A stretch of DNA of 64,000 bases from Pseudobutyrivibrio ruminis CF1b (GTDB lineage Bacteria; Bacillota; Clostridia; Lachnospirales; Lachnospiraceae), in contig NZ_AUJB01000009.1 in assembly GCF_000424005.1 (NCBI RefSeq), positions 310,001-374,000 of the forward strand, written 5' to 3'. Shown here in pieces: positions 26,908 through 35,517 of this stretch. Within the stretch, counting starts at the first letter, position 1, and every line of letters begins with the position of its first letter. The position numbers and the translations under genes were made by a program. The notes under the pieces are model-generated. The model was given only the letters and a program-made list of their open reading frames with translations, made no database searches and was not told where the DNA came from.

Positions 26908-27852
26908 ATGGATAAAATAGCGGTATTAATACCATGCTATAACGAAGCAATTACAATTGGGAAGGTTGTAAGAGATTTTAAGGCTGTTTTGCCTGAAGCT
27001 ACAATCTATGTTTACGATAATAATTCATCAGACGGCACAGATGAGATAGCACGTGAGGCAGGTGCTGTGGTGTGCTATGAGCACCAGCAGGGAAAGGGAA
27101 ATGTTATTCGCAGAATGTTCTCTGAAATCGATGCGGAGTGTTACCTTATGGTAGATGGTGATGACACATATCCAGCAGATGCTGCTCGTGAGATGGTAGA
27201 TAAAATCTTTGAGGACAGAGCGGACATGATTGTTGGAGATCGACTTTCATCCACATATTTCGAGGAAAACAAGAGACCTTTCCACAATTTTGGAAATGCT
27301 ATTGTGCGTTGGAGTATCAACAGACTTTTCAAGAACGATATAAAGGATATGATGACTGGCTACAGAGCATTCTCATATCGTTTCGTAAAGACATTCCCTA
27401 TTCTTTCAAAGGGATTTGAAATCGAGACAGAGATGAGTATCCACGCAGTTGATAAAAACATGTTTGTGGAGAATGTAATTATTGATTATCGTGACAGACC
27501 AGAGGGAAGCGAGTCAAAGCTTAATACTTATGGTGATGGAGCAAAGGTTCTTTTTACAATCATAAGACTTTTCCGTTTCTATCGTCCGACTCTTTTCTTT
27601 GGAACTACAGCTTTAATCTTAGCTGCATTATCGGTAGGCTTCTTTATACCTGTATTCGTGACTTATAAGGAGACAGGCTTGGTACCAAAGTATCCTACTC
27701 TTATTGTGTGCGGTTTTGCGATGATTGCATCGATTCTGTCATTCTTTTCTGGAATCATTCTTAAGACAATCTATCAGAAGAACCGACAGGATTTCGAGAT
27801 GGATTTATATAGGGTTACAGATGATTTTAAGAGGAAGCTGGGAGAGGAATAA
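26908..27852 (+). CDS. Family 2 glycosyltransferase with two C-terminal membrane helices
   Basis: A 314-residue GT-A enzyme of the polyprenyl-phosphate glycosyltransferase group (DPM1/GtrB-like). Motifs are PCYNEAITIGK (N-terminus), the DXD-type DGDDTYP (about 78) and TGYRAFS. Two hydrophobic helices lie at about 227-247 and 262-286. It likely makes a lipid-phosphate sugar used on the outer face, which fits with GtrII at 30.9 kb. A strong hairpin follows the gene. Confidence 0.9.
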   Translation: MDKIAVLIPCYNEAITIGKVVRDFKAVLPEATIYVYDNNSSDGTDEIAREAGAVVCYEHQQGKGNVIRRMFSEIDAECYLMVDGDDTYPADAAREMVDKIFEDRADMIVGDRLSSTYFEENKRPFHNFGNAIVRWSINRLFKNDIKDMMTGYRAFSYRFVKTFPILSKGFEIETEMSIHAVDKNMFVENVIIDYRDRPEGSESKLNTYGDGAKVLFTIIRLFRFYRPTLFFGTTALILAALSVGFFIPVFVTYKETGLVPKYPTLIVCGFAMIASILSFFSGIILKTIYQKNRQDFEMDLYRVTDDFKRKLGEE

Positions 27853-27869
27853 AATTTGCGGAAGAATAC

Positions 27870-27909
27870 TGCCGGAAGAATATCAAGTAGAATTGATAAT
27901 CTTCCGGCA
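27870..27909 (+). terminator. Long hairpin between the GT2 and AAA-ATPase genes
   Basis: TGCCGGAAGAATATCAA at 27870-27886 pairs with the arm at 27893-27909 with one mismatch in 17, closing a 6-nt loop. The 3' side runs into ATTTG. The near-symmetry would let it work in both directions. Confidence 0.65.
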
Positions 27910-27921
27910 ATTTGTTATAAT
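27893..27921 (+). promoter_or_regulatory. Promoter for the AAA-ATPase gene, overlapping the hairpin
   Basis: TTGATA at 27893-27898 and TATAAT at 27916-27921 are separated by exactly 17 bp. The -35 box is inside the 3' arm of the terminator hairpin. The coding start is at 27960, giving a short leader with GGAAAGGG. Confidence 0.6.
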
Positions 27922-27959
27922 GAGCATATAAATAAAGTCTTTGGAAAGGGAAAAGAACT

Positions 27960-29807
27960 ATGCTTATTAGCGAAGCTGCTACAAAATGGGGCGTTTCTGA
28001 GCGCGCTGTACGTGATATGTGTATAGCCGGAAGAATACTTGGAGCGGAAAAACATAATGGCAAATGGGTACTTCCTGACGACGCGGTGAGACCAGATGAT
28101 GGTCGTATTAAAACAGGTGAGTATATCAAAACAAAGTCTCAGGCTATGCCTATAGGGGTTTCTGATTATATAAGGGCACAGTCTGACTATTACTATGTGG
28201 ATAAGACCCTGCTAATAAAAGAAATCTTAGATCAAAAATCTTTAGTAACACTTTTTACCAGACCTAGACGTTTTGGAAAAACATTGAATATGGATATGCT
28301 CCGTGTCTTTTTTGAAATTAGTAGCGATGATACGGAAAAGTATTTTAAAGATAAAAAAATAGCAAAATTTGGAAAGAAATATATGGATTATCAGGGTAAA
28401 TACCCTGTGATATTCCTTTCTTTCAAAGATGTTAAATTTGATACCTGGGAGGAGACATTTGATAAGCTGTCAGAATTGGTACAGGTTGAATTTGGAAGAC
28501 ATCAGGAGCTTATGACATCTGATGCATTGCTCGACTATGAAAAGGAATACTATTCCAAAGTCCTGAGCAAATCTGCAAATAAAGTGGAGCTTTCCTCAGC
28601 TTTGGAAAATTTATCCCGCATGCTCAATAATCACTATGGAGCAGCTCCAATTATCATCATAGATGAGTATGACACTCCAATCCAGGAAGGATATTCAAAA
28701 GATTTCTATGGAGATATTATAGATTTTATGCGTAATTTCTTCTCTGGAGGGTTTAAGGATAATAAGAATTTATCCTTTGGATTTTTAACTGGAATTCTTC
28801 GTATTGCCCAAGAGAGTATTTTCAGCGGGCTTAATAATATCACTGTCAATACCATTATGGATGATGAATATAGTGAATTCTTTGGTTTTACTAAAGGAGA
28901 AGTTGCTGATATCTTATATGATTTTGGTATGGGTGAGAACATATCTGAAGCAGAAAAATGGTATAATGGATACTGCTTTGGAAGTACAGAAATTTTTAAT
29001 CCATGGTCAATAATAAACTATGTATCTAAAAATGGATTGCCCCAGGCATACTGGGTGAGCACTGGAAAAAACGAAGTGCTGGAAGATGTCCTGAATGTGG
29101 CTACTGAAGACATCTCAGAAAGATTAAATATGCTGTTGCTTGGAGAAAAAGTGATAGCCAGGATAGATCAGAATGTAGTCTATAGGTCTCTTACAGAAAA
29201 TCCTGCAAATATATATAGTTTATTATTAATGGCAGGTTATCTTAAGCCGGTTAATAAGCAAATACAAATGGATGGTTCTTATTTATGTGAAATAGAAATA
29301 CCAAATCAAGAAATTGCTGCGGTATTTAAAATTGAAATCATGAGTCATCTGTTACAGGTGGGTGCTGTTCAGCAGAGCACTGCTAATAGAATTGCTGAAA
29401 GTTTGTATGCTCGTGATTTTGTGTTATTACAACAAGCTTTAGTTGAATACATGAATAAGTCTATGAGCTTCTATGATGCAAGTGCAGAAGGATTTTATCA
29501 TGGCCTGACACTTGGAATTGTCGCGATGATGGATAATACTTATCGCATAAAATCGAATCGAGAATCCGGTGATGGCAGGTTTGATTTAGCTCTTTTCCCA
29601 AGAGAAAATCAGTATCCGGGAATAATAATGGAATTTAAATGGAAGAATAATCTCAGTGAAAAGGCTCTATCTGATTTAGCGGAGGAGGCACTGACTCAAA
29701 TATCTGCTAAGTCTTATGACATAGAAATGAAGGATTTGGGTGTGGCTGAGACTATAAAAATCGGAGCAGCTTTTTCAGGGAAGAATGTTGTGATAAAAAC
29801 TTTATAA
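27960..29807 (+). CDS. HTH-AAA_ATPase_like-PD-(D/E)XK fusion protein
   Basis: A 615-residue three-part protein. Residues 1-50 form an excisionase-like winged HTH (SEAATKWGVSERAVRDMC). Residues about 65-370 match the AAA-ATPase_like family, with FTRPRRFGKT as the P-loop region and IIIIDEYDTP as Walker B. The C-terminus (about 510-610) has a PD-(D/E)XK nuclease pattern, with Asp in RFDLAL and the E-x-K of IIMEFKWKN. This family is multi-copy in Butyrivibrio and Bacteroidetes; its function is not established. It has its own promoter and interrupts the polysaccharide genes, suggesting a mobile or selfish insertion. Confidence 0.85.
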   Translation: MLISEAATKWGVSERAVRDMCIAGRILGAEKHNGKWVLPDDAVRPDDGRIKTGEYIKTKSQAMPIGVSDYIRAQSDYYYVDKTLLIKEILDQKSLVTLFTRPRRFGKTLNMDMLRVFFEISSDDTEKYFKDKKIAKFGKKYMDYQGKYPVIFLSFKDVKFDTWEETFDKLSELVQVEFGRHQELMTSDALLDYEKEYYSKVLSKSANKVELSSALENLSRMLNNHYGAAPIIIIDEYDTPIQEGYSKDFYGDIIDFMRNFFSGGFKDNKNLSFGFLTGILRIAQESIFSGLNNITVNTIMDDEYSEFFGFTKGEVADILYDFGMGENISEAEKWYNGYCFGSTEIFNPWSIINYVSKNGLPQAYWVSTGKNEVLEDVLNVATEDISERLNMLLLGEKVIARIDQNVVYRSLTENPANIYSLLLMAGYLKPVNKQIQMDGSYLCEIEIPNQEIAAVFKIEIMSHLLQVGAVQQSTANRIAESLYARDFVLLQQALVEYMNKSMSFYDASAEGFYHGLTLGIVAMMDNTYRIKSNRESGDGRFDLALFPRENQYPGIIMEFKWKNNLSEKALSDLAEEALTQISAKSYDIEMKDLGVAETIKIGAAFSGKNVVIKTL

Positions 29808-29840
29808 ATGTTATGAGAAAACTGGAAGAGTTTATTAGTG

Positions 29841-30902
29841 ATGGTAAAAAATAAAAATACAATTATAAATATTATATTCGTGACGGCCTGCATGTTTTTG
29901 GCTTTTTATGGCCTGTACTATAATTCGCTGGCAAATATCTGGGTGATGGTGGTCACTATACCAGTTATTGGTGTGTTGAGTTTATGTGCAGGAAGGTTAA
30001 GATTTGATATTAACCTTTTGTTTTTGATGGAGACATTTTTTGTAAAAGCAATGCTGGATCAGCACACAGGAAGAGAGGCAATAGTACCCACTACTATAGC
30101 AATGCCAATGTTGATGTATTTGTTTGGCAAGGTGCTGGTGGCAGAGAAGCCTATAAAAAAATCTGTGATAGTTATGGGTTGCATTACTGCAGGTACTACT
30201 GTGTTGGGATTGCTAGACTGGCATCTTACAAAAAGATCTCCAATCTACCCAATGGGATATTATTCAGTAGCATTTACTGGTGATACATTCTATACAAATA
30301 GAATCACATTTTATTTTAACTTTATTTTCATTGGAGCTTTTGCTATTGCTGGTGTTTTCTTTTTAATTTATAAAATGACATCAGGAAATGAGAAAATTTC
30401 TAACGCGAGACCATATATAGGGACAGGGCTTTTGGTTATTCTTTTGCTTGGCTTGTTATACAAGTATGTGAAGACAGAACGCTTCCTTGCTTTCAAGGAG
30501 GGTGTGCATCTTATTATTACTAAGCACTGGGGTAATTTTGGATTGGACCTTACATACAATAACAGTACTAGTAACATGTGGCTGGATTATGGCAGGGATT
30601 ATGGAATCCTAGTGTTTGTAACACTATTTATATTCTTCATTTTAACTATTAAAGATGCCATTATGCTTGCAGCTAATAAGCATGTTGGGATTTTCTGTAA
30701 GGCACTTTTGCTTTCGGCATTTGTAGGAGTGAATTTATATTACTTCGTGGAGGCATTTGCTTACCAGTTCGCTTACCTTTGGTACATCGGCCTGGTGGTA
30801 TGCGGTGTAATTAGTGAAGTGTCACACTATGGAACTGAAAAAGTAAAAACAGAGGAAAAAACTCTTTCAAGCTATATTGATTTGATGGGAGATTATCAAT
30901 GA
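29841..30902 (+). CDS. Polytopic membrane protein, possible Wzy-type polymerase or ligase
   Basis: About 353 residues with roughly nine to ten hydrophobic helices. A periplasmic loop near residues 225-255 reads SNMWLDYGRDYG, similar to the Wzy_C loop of O-antigen polymerases and ligases (H/N-x-x-W-L-D-x-G). GTG 29838 precedes ATG 29841; either could start. Its stop overlaps the start of the GtrII gene by 4 bp, tying it to glycan modification. The Wzy call rests on topology and the loop only. Confidence 0.6.
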   Translation: MVKNKNTIINIIFVTACMFLAFYGLYYNSLANIWVMVVTIPVIGVLSLCAGRLRFDINLLFLMETFFVKAMLDQHTGREAIVPTTIAMPMLMYLFGKVLVAEKPIKKSVIVMGCITAGTTVLGLLDWHLTKRSPIYPMGYYSVAFTGDTFYTNRITFYFNFIFIGAFAIAGVFFLIYKMTSGNEKISNARPYIGTGLLVILLLGLLYKYVKTERFLAFKEGVHLIITKHWGNFGLDLTYNNSTSNMWLDYGRDYGILVFVTLFIFFILTIKDAIMLAANKHVGIFCKALLLSAFVGVNLYYFVEAFAYQFAYLWYIGLVVCGVISEVSHYGTEKVKTEEKTLSSYIDLMGDYQ

Positions 30903-32500
30903 ATTTTACAGCACCGATAGAAAATTATTTTGAGAAGTTAAGAGGCCGTTTTAATCAGCAGCAGGCCTATGCTTTTATAGCTGCTCTGATAGCAGGACTA
31001 GTCGCTCATGGTTATGTGATTTTTAATAGAATCTCTTACCATGACAACACCGCATGCCTCTTTAACCTGGGTGGTACTTACGAATCAGGTCGATGGATGC
31101 TTGGTTTCTTCTATGACATCCAGATGATGACTACAAAGCTATTTGCAGTACCTGTATTTAATGGAATATTATCTATCTTATTTATAGCAATAGCTGCTAT
31201 GTTCATGGTAGAGCTCTTTGAAGTGGAAAGCAGATTCTTAGCTGCAGCTATTGGTGTGATTATGGTGGTGTACCCTGTAGTCACCAGTATATTCTCATTT
31301 ATGTTTACCAGCTGGGAGTATCAGCTGGCATTATTGTTGGCAGTCGTTTCTGCAAAGGTTTTAGTGGATGCTATCTCATGCCGGAAGAGCGTTGTGAAGT
31401 CATTTATAATCTCAGCACTTCTTTGTACTGTCAGCCTTGGAATCTATCAAGCATATATTGGAGTGGTAATAGCGCTTTATTTAATCAAGCTTTTCTTTGG
31501 TGTTTTAGATGAACGTTATGATAGCCCATTAGCTTATGTGAAGACTGGTCTTATTTATCTTGTTAATCTTTGTGTTAGCCTGGCACTGTGGGCTGTTCTT
31601 CGCAAGGTTACCATGGCTGTTAAGCATATCGTGGCTGTAGATTACAAGGGCATGGATGAGGGGTATCAGTTGGAAAAGCTTCCTCAGGTGTTTATCGGAA
31701 TGGTAAAGGCATTCCTTGGCTTTTCACAGGAAGGCATTAACGCTGTTCTTTATCAGCGAGCTTTTACAGCATTAATCTTTGTGATTACATTGATGCAGAT
31801 CTGTTATCTGTTGATTCAGGCAAAAGCAAAGATTTCTATTAAGTTATTTAGTCTTATTGGATTGGTTCTTCTTCCAATAGGAATGAATATAGTGTATCTA
31901 TTATCCACAAGTAGCGAGTTTGAAGTGGATTCTCTGATGCTTTATGGGGATATCTTTGTATATATACTGCCATTATTGTTGATAGAGAAAATGCAGAGCA
32001 TGCAGACTAAAGATAGTTTCGTAAATACGATAATCGTAGGAGCTACATGGATTCAGATTATCGCAATTACGATAATGACTCTCGGATATACATATATGGA
32101 TAATGCCGCATATATGAAAGGCGAGATTGCTCAGGAACAGGCAGTTGCATATTTTAATCAGATGATTACAGCTATCAAGACATGTGAAGGATTTGAAGAG
32201 GATATGGAGATTATCCTTGTAGGTCAGGCTGAACTAGAAGATGGTACTTTTGCATTAGTAGATAACAGCGACCAGCTGGACGCTGTAAAGATAGAGAAAT
32301 TCCCACGATACACAGATTTAGTTAGCTATGAAGGCTCACTCTTCTTCATGCGTGAGCACCTTGGCTTTGGCAATGAAAAGGTATCAGTGGATGACGGTAC
32401 TGTAGCTCAGGAAACAGCAGTGAAGGCTATGCCAACATATCCAAATGATGGCTCTATCGCTATTGTGGATGGCAGAGTTATTGTGAAGATGGGAGAATAG
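30899..32500 (+). CDS. GtrII-type glucosyltransferase membrane protein
   Basis: A 533-residue protein with about ten transmembrane helices. The first extracytoplasmic loop contains RISYHDN and GRWMLGFFYD, characteristic of the glucosyltransferase GtrII family (PF14264), which decorates O-antigen with a sugar from a polyprenyl phosphate. The C-terminal 110 residues are soluble and probably outside the membrane. A GT2 enzyme able to make the lipid-linked donor lies at 26908. The start overlaps the upstream stop (ATGA). Confidence 0.82.
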   Translation: MNFTAPIENYFEKLRGRFNQQQAYAFIAALIAGLVAHGYVIFNRISYHDNTACLFNLGGTYESGRWMLGFFYDIQMMTTKLFAVPVFNGILSILFIAIAAMFMVELFEVESRFLAAAIGVIMVVYPVVTSIFSFMFTSWEYQLALLLAVVSAKVLVDAISCRKSVVKSFIISALLCTVSLGIYQAYIGVVIALYLIKLFFGVLDERYDSPLAYVKTGLIYLVNLCVSLALWAVLRKVTMAVKHIVAVDYKGMDEGYQLEKLPQVFIGMVKAFLGFSQEGINAVLYQRAFTALIFVITLMQICYLLIQAKAKISIKLFSLIGLVLLPIGMNIVYLLSTSSEFEVDSLMLYGDIFVYILPLLLIEKMQSMQTKDSFVNTIIVGATWIQIIAITIMTLGYTYMDNAAYMKGEIAQEQAVAYFNQMITAIKTCEGFEEDMEIILVGQAELEDGTFALVDNSDQLDAVKIEKFPRYTDLVSYEGSLFFMREHLGFGNEKVSVDDGTVAQETAVKAMPTYPNDGSIAIVDGRVIVKMGE

Positions 32501-32516
32501 AAATAGGAGAGCTGAA

Positions 32517-33614
32517 ATGAATTTGGATTTTTATAGAGGAAAAAGAATATTAATCACAGGCCACACAGGCTTCAAGGGTTCGTGGATGTGTAAGGCATTG
32601 ATAAACGCAGGAGCAGATGTGACAGGCTATGCATTGAAGGCGCCTACAGAACCAAGTCTTTTTGATATGCTTGGGCTGGCTACACAGATGAATTCTGTGG
32701 AGGGGGACATCCGTAATCTGGCACATTTGCTTAACGTGTTCGAAGAGGTGAAGCCAGAGATTGTAATACATATGGCGGCACAGCCAATTGTACGCGATTC
32801 ATATAAGGATCCGGTTTATACATACGAGACCAATGTGATGGGAACAGTGAATATTTGCGAGGCGGTTCGTCGCACACCAAGCGTTCGTTCCTTTGTGAAT
32901 GTGACTACTGACAAGGTTTATCTGAACAAGGAGTGGCAGTGGGGCTACCGCGAGAATGAGGAACTCAATGGGTTTGATCCATATTCTAATTCCAAGTCTT
33001 GCTCGGAGTTGGTTACATCTAGCTATAGGAATTCCTTCTTTACTGATGCGGAGTATCAGAAGCTTTATGGTGTGGATGCGCCTGCAGTTACAACCTGCCG
33101 TGCTGGTAATGTGATTGGCGGTGGGGATTTTGCAAATGACAGAATCATACCTGACTGTGTGCGTGCGGTGTCGGCTGGGCAGGAGATTGTAGTGCGCAAT
33201 CCATATTCTACACGACCATATCAGTATGTGCTGGAGCCGGTTATGGCGTACCTTATGATTGCGGAGGCGCAATACAAGGATAGGGCACTGGCTGGAAGCT
33301 ATAATGTGGGCCCAGATGATAGTGATTGCTGGACTACAGGTGAGCTAGTGCAGTTGTTCTGCGATAAGTGGAATGGGGCTGCTGGTGGTGCTGGGTTGCA
33401 TGAGGCTGCTTGGATTAACAAGCATGATGGTGGACCACATGAGGCGAATTTCCTTAAGCTTGATTGTAGCAAGTTGAAGACTACATTTGGTTGGAAGCCA
33501 GTTTGGAATGTAGAAACCACTATGGAAAAGATAGTTGAATGGTCTGTGGCTTATCTGAATGGCGAGGATGTGGGAGCTGTGATGGATAGGCAGATTGAGG
33601 CGTTTTTGAGGTAG
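32517..33614 (+). CDS. rfbG: CDP-glucose 4,6-dehydratase
   Basis: A 365-residue SDR with GHTGFKGSW (residues 15-23), HMAAQPIVRDSY, TTDKVY and the catalytic YSNSK. These are the characteristic RfbG segments. The enzyme makes CDP-4-keto-6-deoxyglucose, precursor of CDP-3,6-dideoxyhexoses such as tyvelose, abequose and paratose. The usual partner rfbF (cytidylyltransferase) and rfbH (C3 dehydratase) are not in this window. TAGGAGAG precedes the ATG. It is followed after 3 nt by the PglD-like gene. Confidence 0.92.
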   Translation: MNLDFYRGKRILITGHTGFKGSWMCKALINAGADVTGYALKAPTEPSLFDMLGLATQMNSVEGDIRNLAHLLNVFEEVKPEIVIHMAAQPIVRDSYKDPVYTYETNVMGTVNICEAVRRTPSVRSFVNVTTDKVYLNKEWQWGYRENEELNGFDPYSNSKSCSELVTSSYRNSFFTDAEYQKLYGVDAPAVTTCRAGNVIGGGDFANDRIIPDCVRAVSAGQEIVVRNPYSTRPYQYVLEPVMAYLMIAEAQYKDRALAGSYNVGPDDSDCWTTGELVQLFCDKWNGAAGGAGLHEAAWINKHDGGPHEANFLKLDCSKLKTTFGWKPVWNVETTMEKIVEWSVAYLNGEDVGAVMDRQIEAFLR

Positions 33615-33617
33615 TGC

Positions 33618-34235
33618 ATGAAGGAATTGGTAGTCATTGGTGCTAGTGGCCATGGGAAAGTGGTGGCGGACATAGCACTGTTGAATGGATACGATGAAAT
33701 TGTGTTTTTGGATGATAATCCTGCTATTAAGACGCTAGGAGATTTTGAGGTTGTAGGGACGTCATCGGAAATTCCAAAGTTTGTTGAAGCAGGTGCAGAT
33801 TTTTTCGTAGCTATTGGTAATAGTGATATAAGACGTAGGATTATGGACGAGCTGGAACTTGCTGGTGCATGTGTACCAGTACTAATTCATCCTAGTGCGG
33901 TGGTTGCCTATGATGCTGCGATAGGTACGGGATCAGTTGTAATGGCGAAGGCAGTTGTGAGCGAAGGTGTGACTGTAGGTAAAGGCTGTATTGTAAATAC
34001 TGGAGCTGTCGTCAGTGTGGATAGTAAAGTGGCTGATTTTGCTCATGTATCCGTTGGGGCTGTTGTTGGTTCACAGTGTAATATTTGTGCTGGCGATTGG
34101 ATTGGAATTGGTGCGAAGGTTACTGACGAGGTATCGGTTTGCCCTGGCGTGGTCGCTGGTGCAGGAGCGCTCCTAGATGAGAATGTAAACGAGGCTGGAG
34201 TTTATGTACGCAAGATGTTTAAAAAGAGTAATTGA
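33618..34235 (+). CDS. pglD: PglD/NeuD-type sugar O/N-acetyltransferase
   Basis: A 205-residue protein. The N-terminal Rossmann-like part (VVIGASGHGKVVADI) binds the nucleotide-sugar. The C-terminal left-handed beta-helix is built from hexapeptide repeats (about 90-195), with the family segment DFAHVSVGAVV providing the active-site His region. PglD acetylates UDP-4-amino-4,6-dideoxy-GlcNAc to give UDP-diacetylbacillosamine. It overlaps the PglC-like gene by 32 bp, the usual arrangement for this pair. Confidence 0.88.
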   Translation: MKELVVIGASGHGKVVADIALLNGYDEIVFLDDNPAIKTLGDFEVVGTSSEIPKFVEAGADFFVAIGNSDIRRRIMDELELAGACVPVLIHPSAVVAYDAAIGTGSVVMAKAVVSEGVTVGKGCIVNTGAVVSVDSKVADFAHVSVGAVVGSQCNICAGDWIGIGAKVTDEVSVCPGVVAGAGALLDENVNEAGVYVRKMFKKSN

Positions 34236-34842
34236 TTTTGTTTTAGCTTTAGTGGGGATAGTTGTGCTGTCTCCACTTTTTGTGATATTGATTGTTTTGG
34301 GATGCGTTTTTATGGGAGGGAATCCTTTCTTTACTCAGCAACGACCAGGATATCATGAAAAGGTTTTTAGACTGATTAAATTTAGGACCATGGATAATCG
34401 TAGAGGTGCTGACGGTGAGTTGTTGCCTGATGAGGTGCGACTGAATAGGTATGGCAGATTCTTACGAAGTACATCTTTGGATGAGTTGCCAGAGCTTTTG
34501 AATATTTTGGTAGGGGATATGGCAATTGTTGGGCCACGTCCGTTGTTGGTACAGTATTTGCCTTTGTATAATGCGGAGCAGCGTCATCGCCATGATGTTC
34601 GTCCAGGATTGACTGGGTATGCGCAGGCACATGGACGAAATAGTGTGTCGTGGGAAGATAAGTTTGCGATGGATGTGTGGTATGTGAGGCATGTTTCGTT
34701 TGCGTTAGATGTGCAGATTTTGGTGGATACCGTTCGAGTAGTGCTGAAGCGAGACGGAATCAGTTCAGAGACAGCTGCTACTATGGAGGCTTTCACTGGG
34801 ACACCTGAGGGTGTTGTCGCTGAGTGGAAGGCGCCGGAGTGA
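34204..34842 (+). CDS. pglC: PglC-type initiating sugar-phosphate transferase
   Basis: A 212-residue monotopic phosphoglycosyl transferase. One re-entrant N-terminal helix (about 9-32) precedes the catalytic domain with KFRTM, TSLDELPELLN (the Asp-Glu catalytic dyad), GPRPLL and RPGLTGYAQ. It transfers diacetylbacillosamine-1-phosphate or a similar sugar to undecaprenyl phosphate. It is shorter than the WbaP-like enzyme at 10610, and its coupling to pglD supports the bacillosamine substrate. A 7-bp perfect palindrome lies at its stop codon (34842-34856). Confidence 0.9.
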   Translation: MYARCLKRVIDFVLALVGIVVLSPLFVILIVLGCVFMGGNPFFTQQRPGYHEKVFRLIKFRTMDNRRGADGELLPDEVRLNRYGRFLRSTSLDELPELLNILVGDMAIVGPRPLLVQYLPLYNAEQRHRHDVRPGLTGYAQAHGRNSVSWEDKFAMDVWYVRHVSFALDVQILVDTVRVVLKRDGISSETAATMEAFTGTPEGVVAEWKAPE

Positions 34843-34868
34843 GTTCGGACCGAACTGAGCATGAGGTC

Positions 34869-35330
34869 ATGAAATACAATACAAAGAAGAAAGGACTTTT
34901 GTCGATTTTGAAAACTATTAATGATATAGACGCGAGAATAGAACGAGTTTCTAAAATGCTTTTAGCAGGTGAATACGAGGATGTACCTTCAGGAATTTTG
35001 GCAGATGGAACACCTTATAGAATCTCTGAATATGAAACTAAAGATGCAAAGGATTGCATAATCGAATCCCATAGGGAGCACATTGATGTGCAATTTGTCA
35101 TTTCCGGAAGTGAATGGATTACCTTGTATGCTGGCTCGGGCTTGACTAGCGCTGGTGAGTACAATGTAGAGTCTGATGCAGAGTTTTGGCAGGATGGAAT
35201 AATAGAATCTAGGACTATCATGAGACCAGGAAGCATTATGGTTATCAAGGAAAATGTACCTCATATGGGATGTGTGCAGGTTGGTGGACCTGAGAAGGTG
35301 AAGAAGTTGGTTTGTAAGGTGGAGGTTTAG
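34869..35330 (+). CDS. YhcH/YjgK/YiaL family protein
   Basis: About 153 residues forming a cupin-type beta-barrel of the YhcH/YjgK/YiaL (EbgC) family, seen in the E-x-H-R-x-x-I-D-V-Q-F block, ITLYAG and the late NVPHMG. Members are linked to N-glycolylneuraminate or sugar-acid handling. ATG 34869 fits the family N-terminus best; the site before it is poor (GAGGT only 1 nt away), and a GTG at 34824 inside pglC is an alternative. It is the last gene before the accessory island. Confidence 0.82.
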   Translation: MKYNTKKKGLLSILKTINDIDARIERVSKMLLAGEYEDVPSGILADGTPYRISEYETKDAKDCIIESHREHIDVQFVISGSEWITLYAGSGLTSAGEYNVESDAEFWQDGIIESRTIMRPGSIMVIKENVPHMGCVQVGGPEKVKKLVCKVEV

Positions 35331-35338
35331 GAATGTAG

Positions 35339-35360
35339 TAGCCCGGCAGATGCCGGGCTA
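35339..35360 (+). terminator. GC-rich hairpin closing the polysaccharide block
   Basis: TAGCCCGGCA at 35339-35348 pairs perfectly with TGCCGGGCTA at 35351-35360. There is no T-run, so it may be a weak terminator or a boundary hairpin. Confidence 0.6.
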
Positions 35361-35429
35361 TAATAGTCTCCATAAAGGATTAGAAAAACGGATTAGCAAA
35401 ACAAACGTTTTATTTTTTGTGTAAATATA

Positions 35430-35457
35430 TTGCATGAAAAATAATATGTGCTATAAT
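35430..35457 (+). promoter_or_regulatory. Promoter of the first AbiL-like operon
   Basis: TTGCAT at 35430-35435 and TATAAT at 35452-35457 with a 16-bp spacer. It sits 61 bp before the GTG start at 35518. Confidence 0.65.
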
Positions 35458-35517
35458 TAGGGCAGATAGATGGATCTTAGCGAAAGATAATTGCGATAAA
35501 ATACGGAGGAAGAAATT

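Noticed and set aside
32799-33272. 157-codon minus-strand ORF
   Set aside because: Shadow of rfbG, which has all family motifs.
34842-34856. Perfect AGTTCGG/CCGAACT palindrome at the pglC stop
   Set aside because: Too short and isolated to call an operator or terminator; no T-run or promoter beside it.
35361-35517. Integrase or tRNA-type attachment site at the island's left edge
   Set aside because: I found no tRNA gene, no integrase or transposase, and no convincing direct repeat matching the right edge near 52.85 kb.
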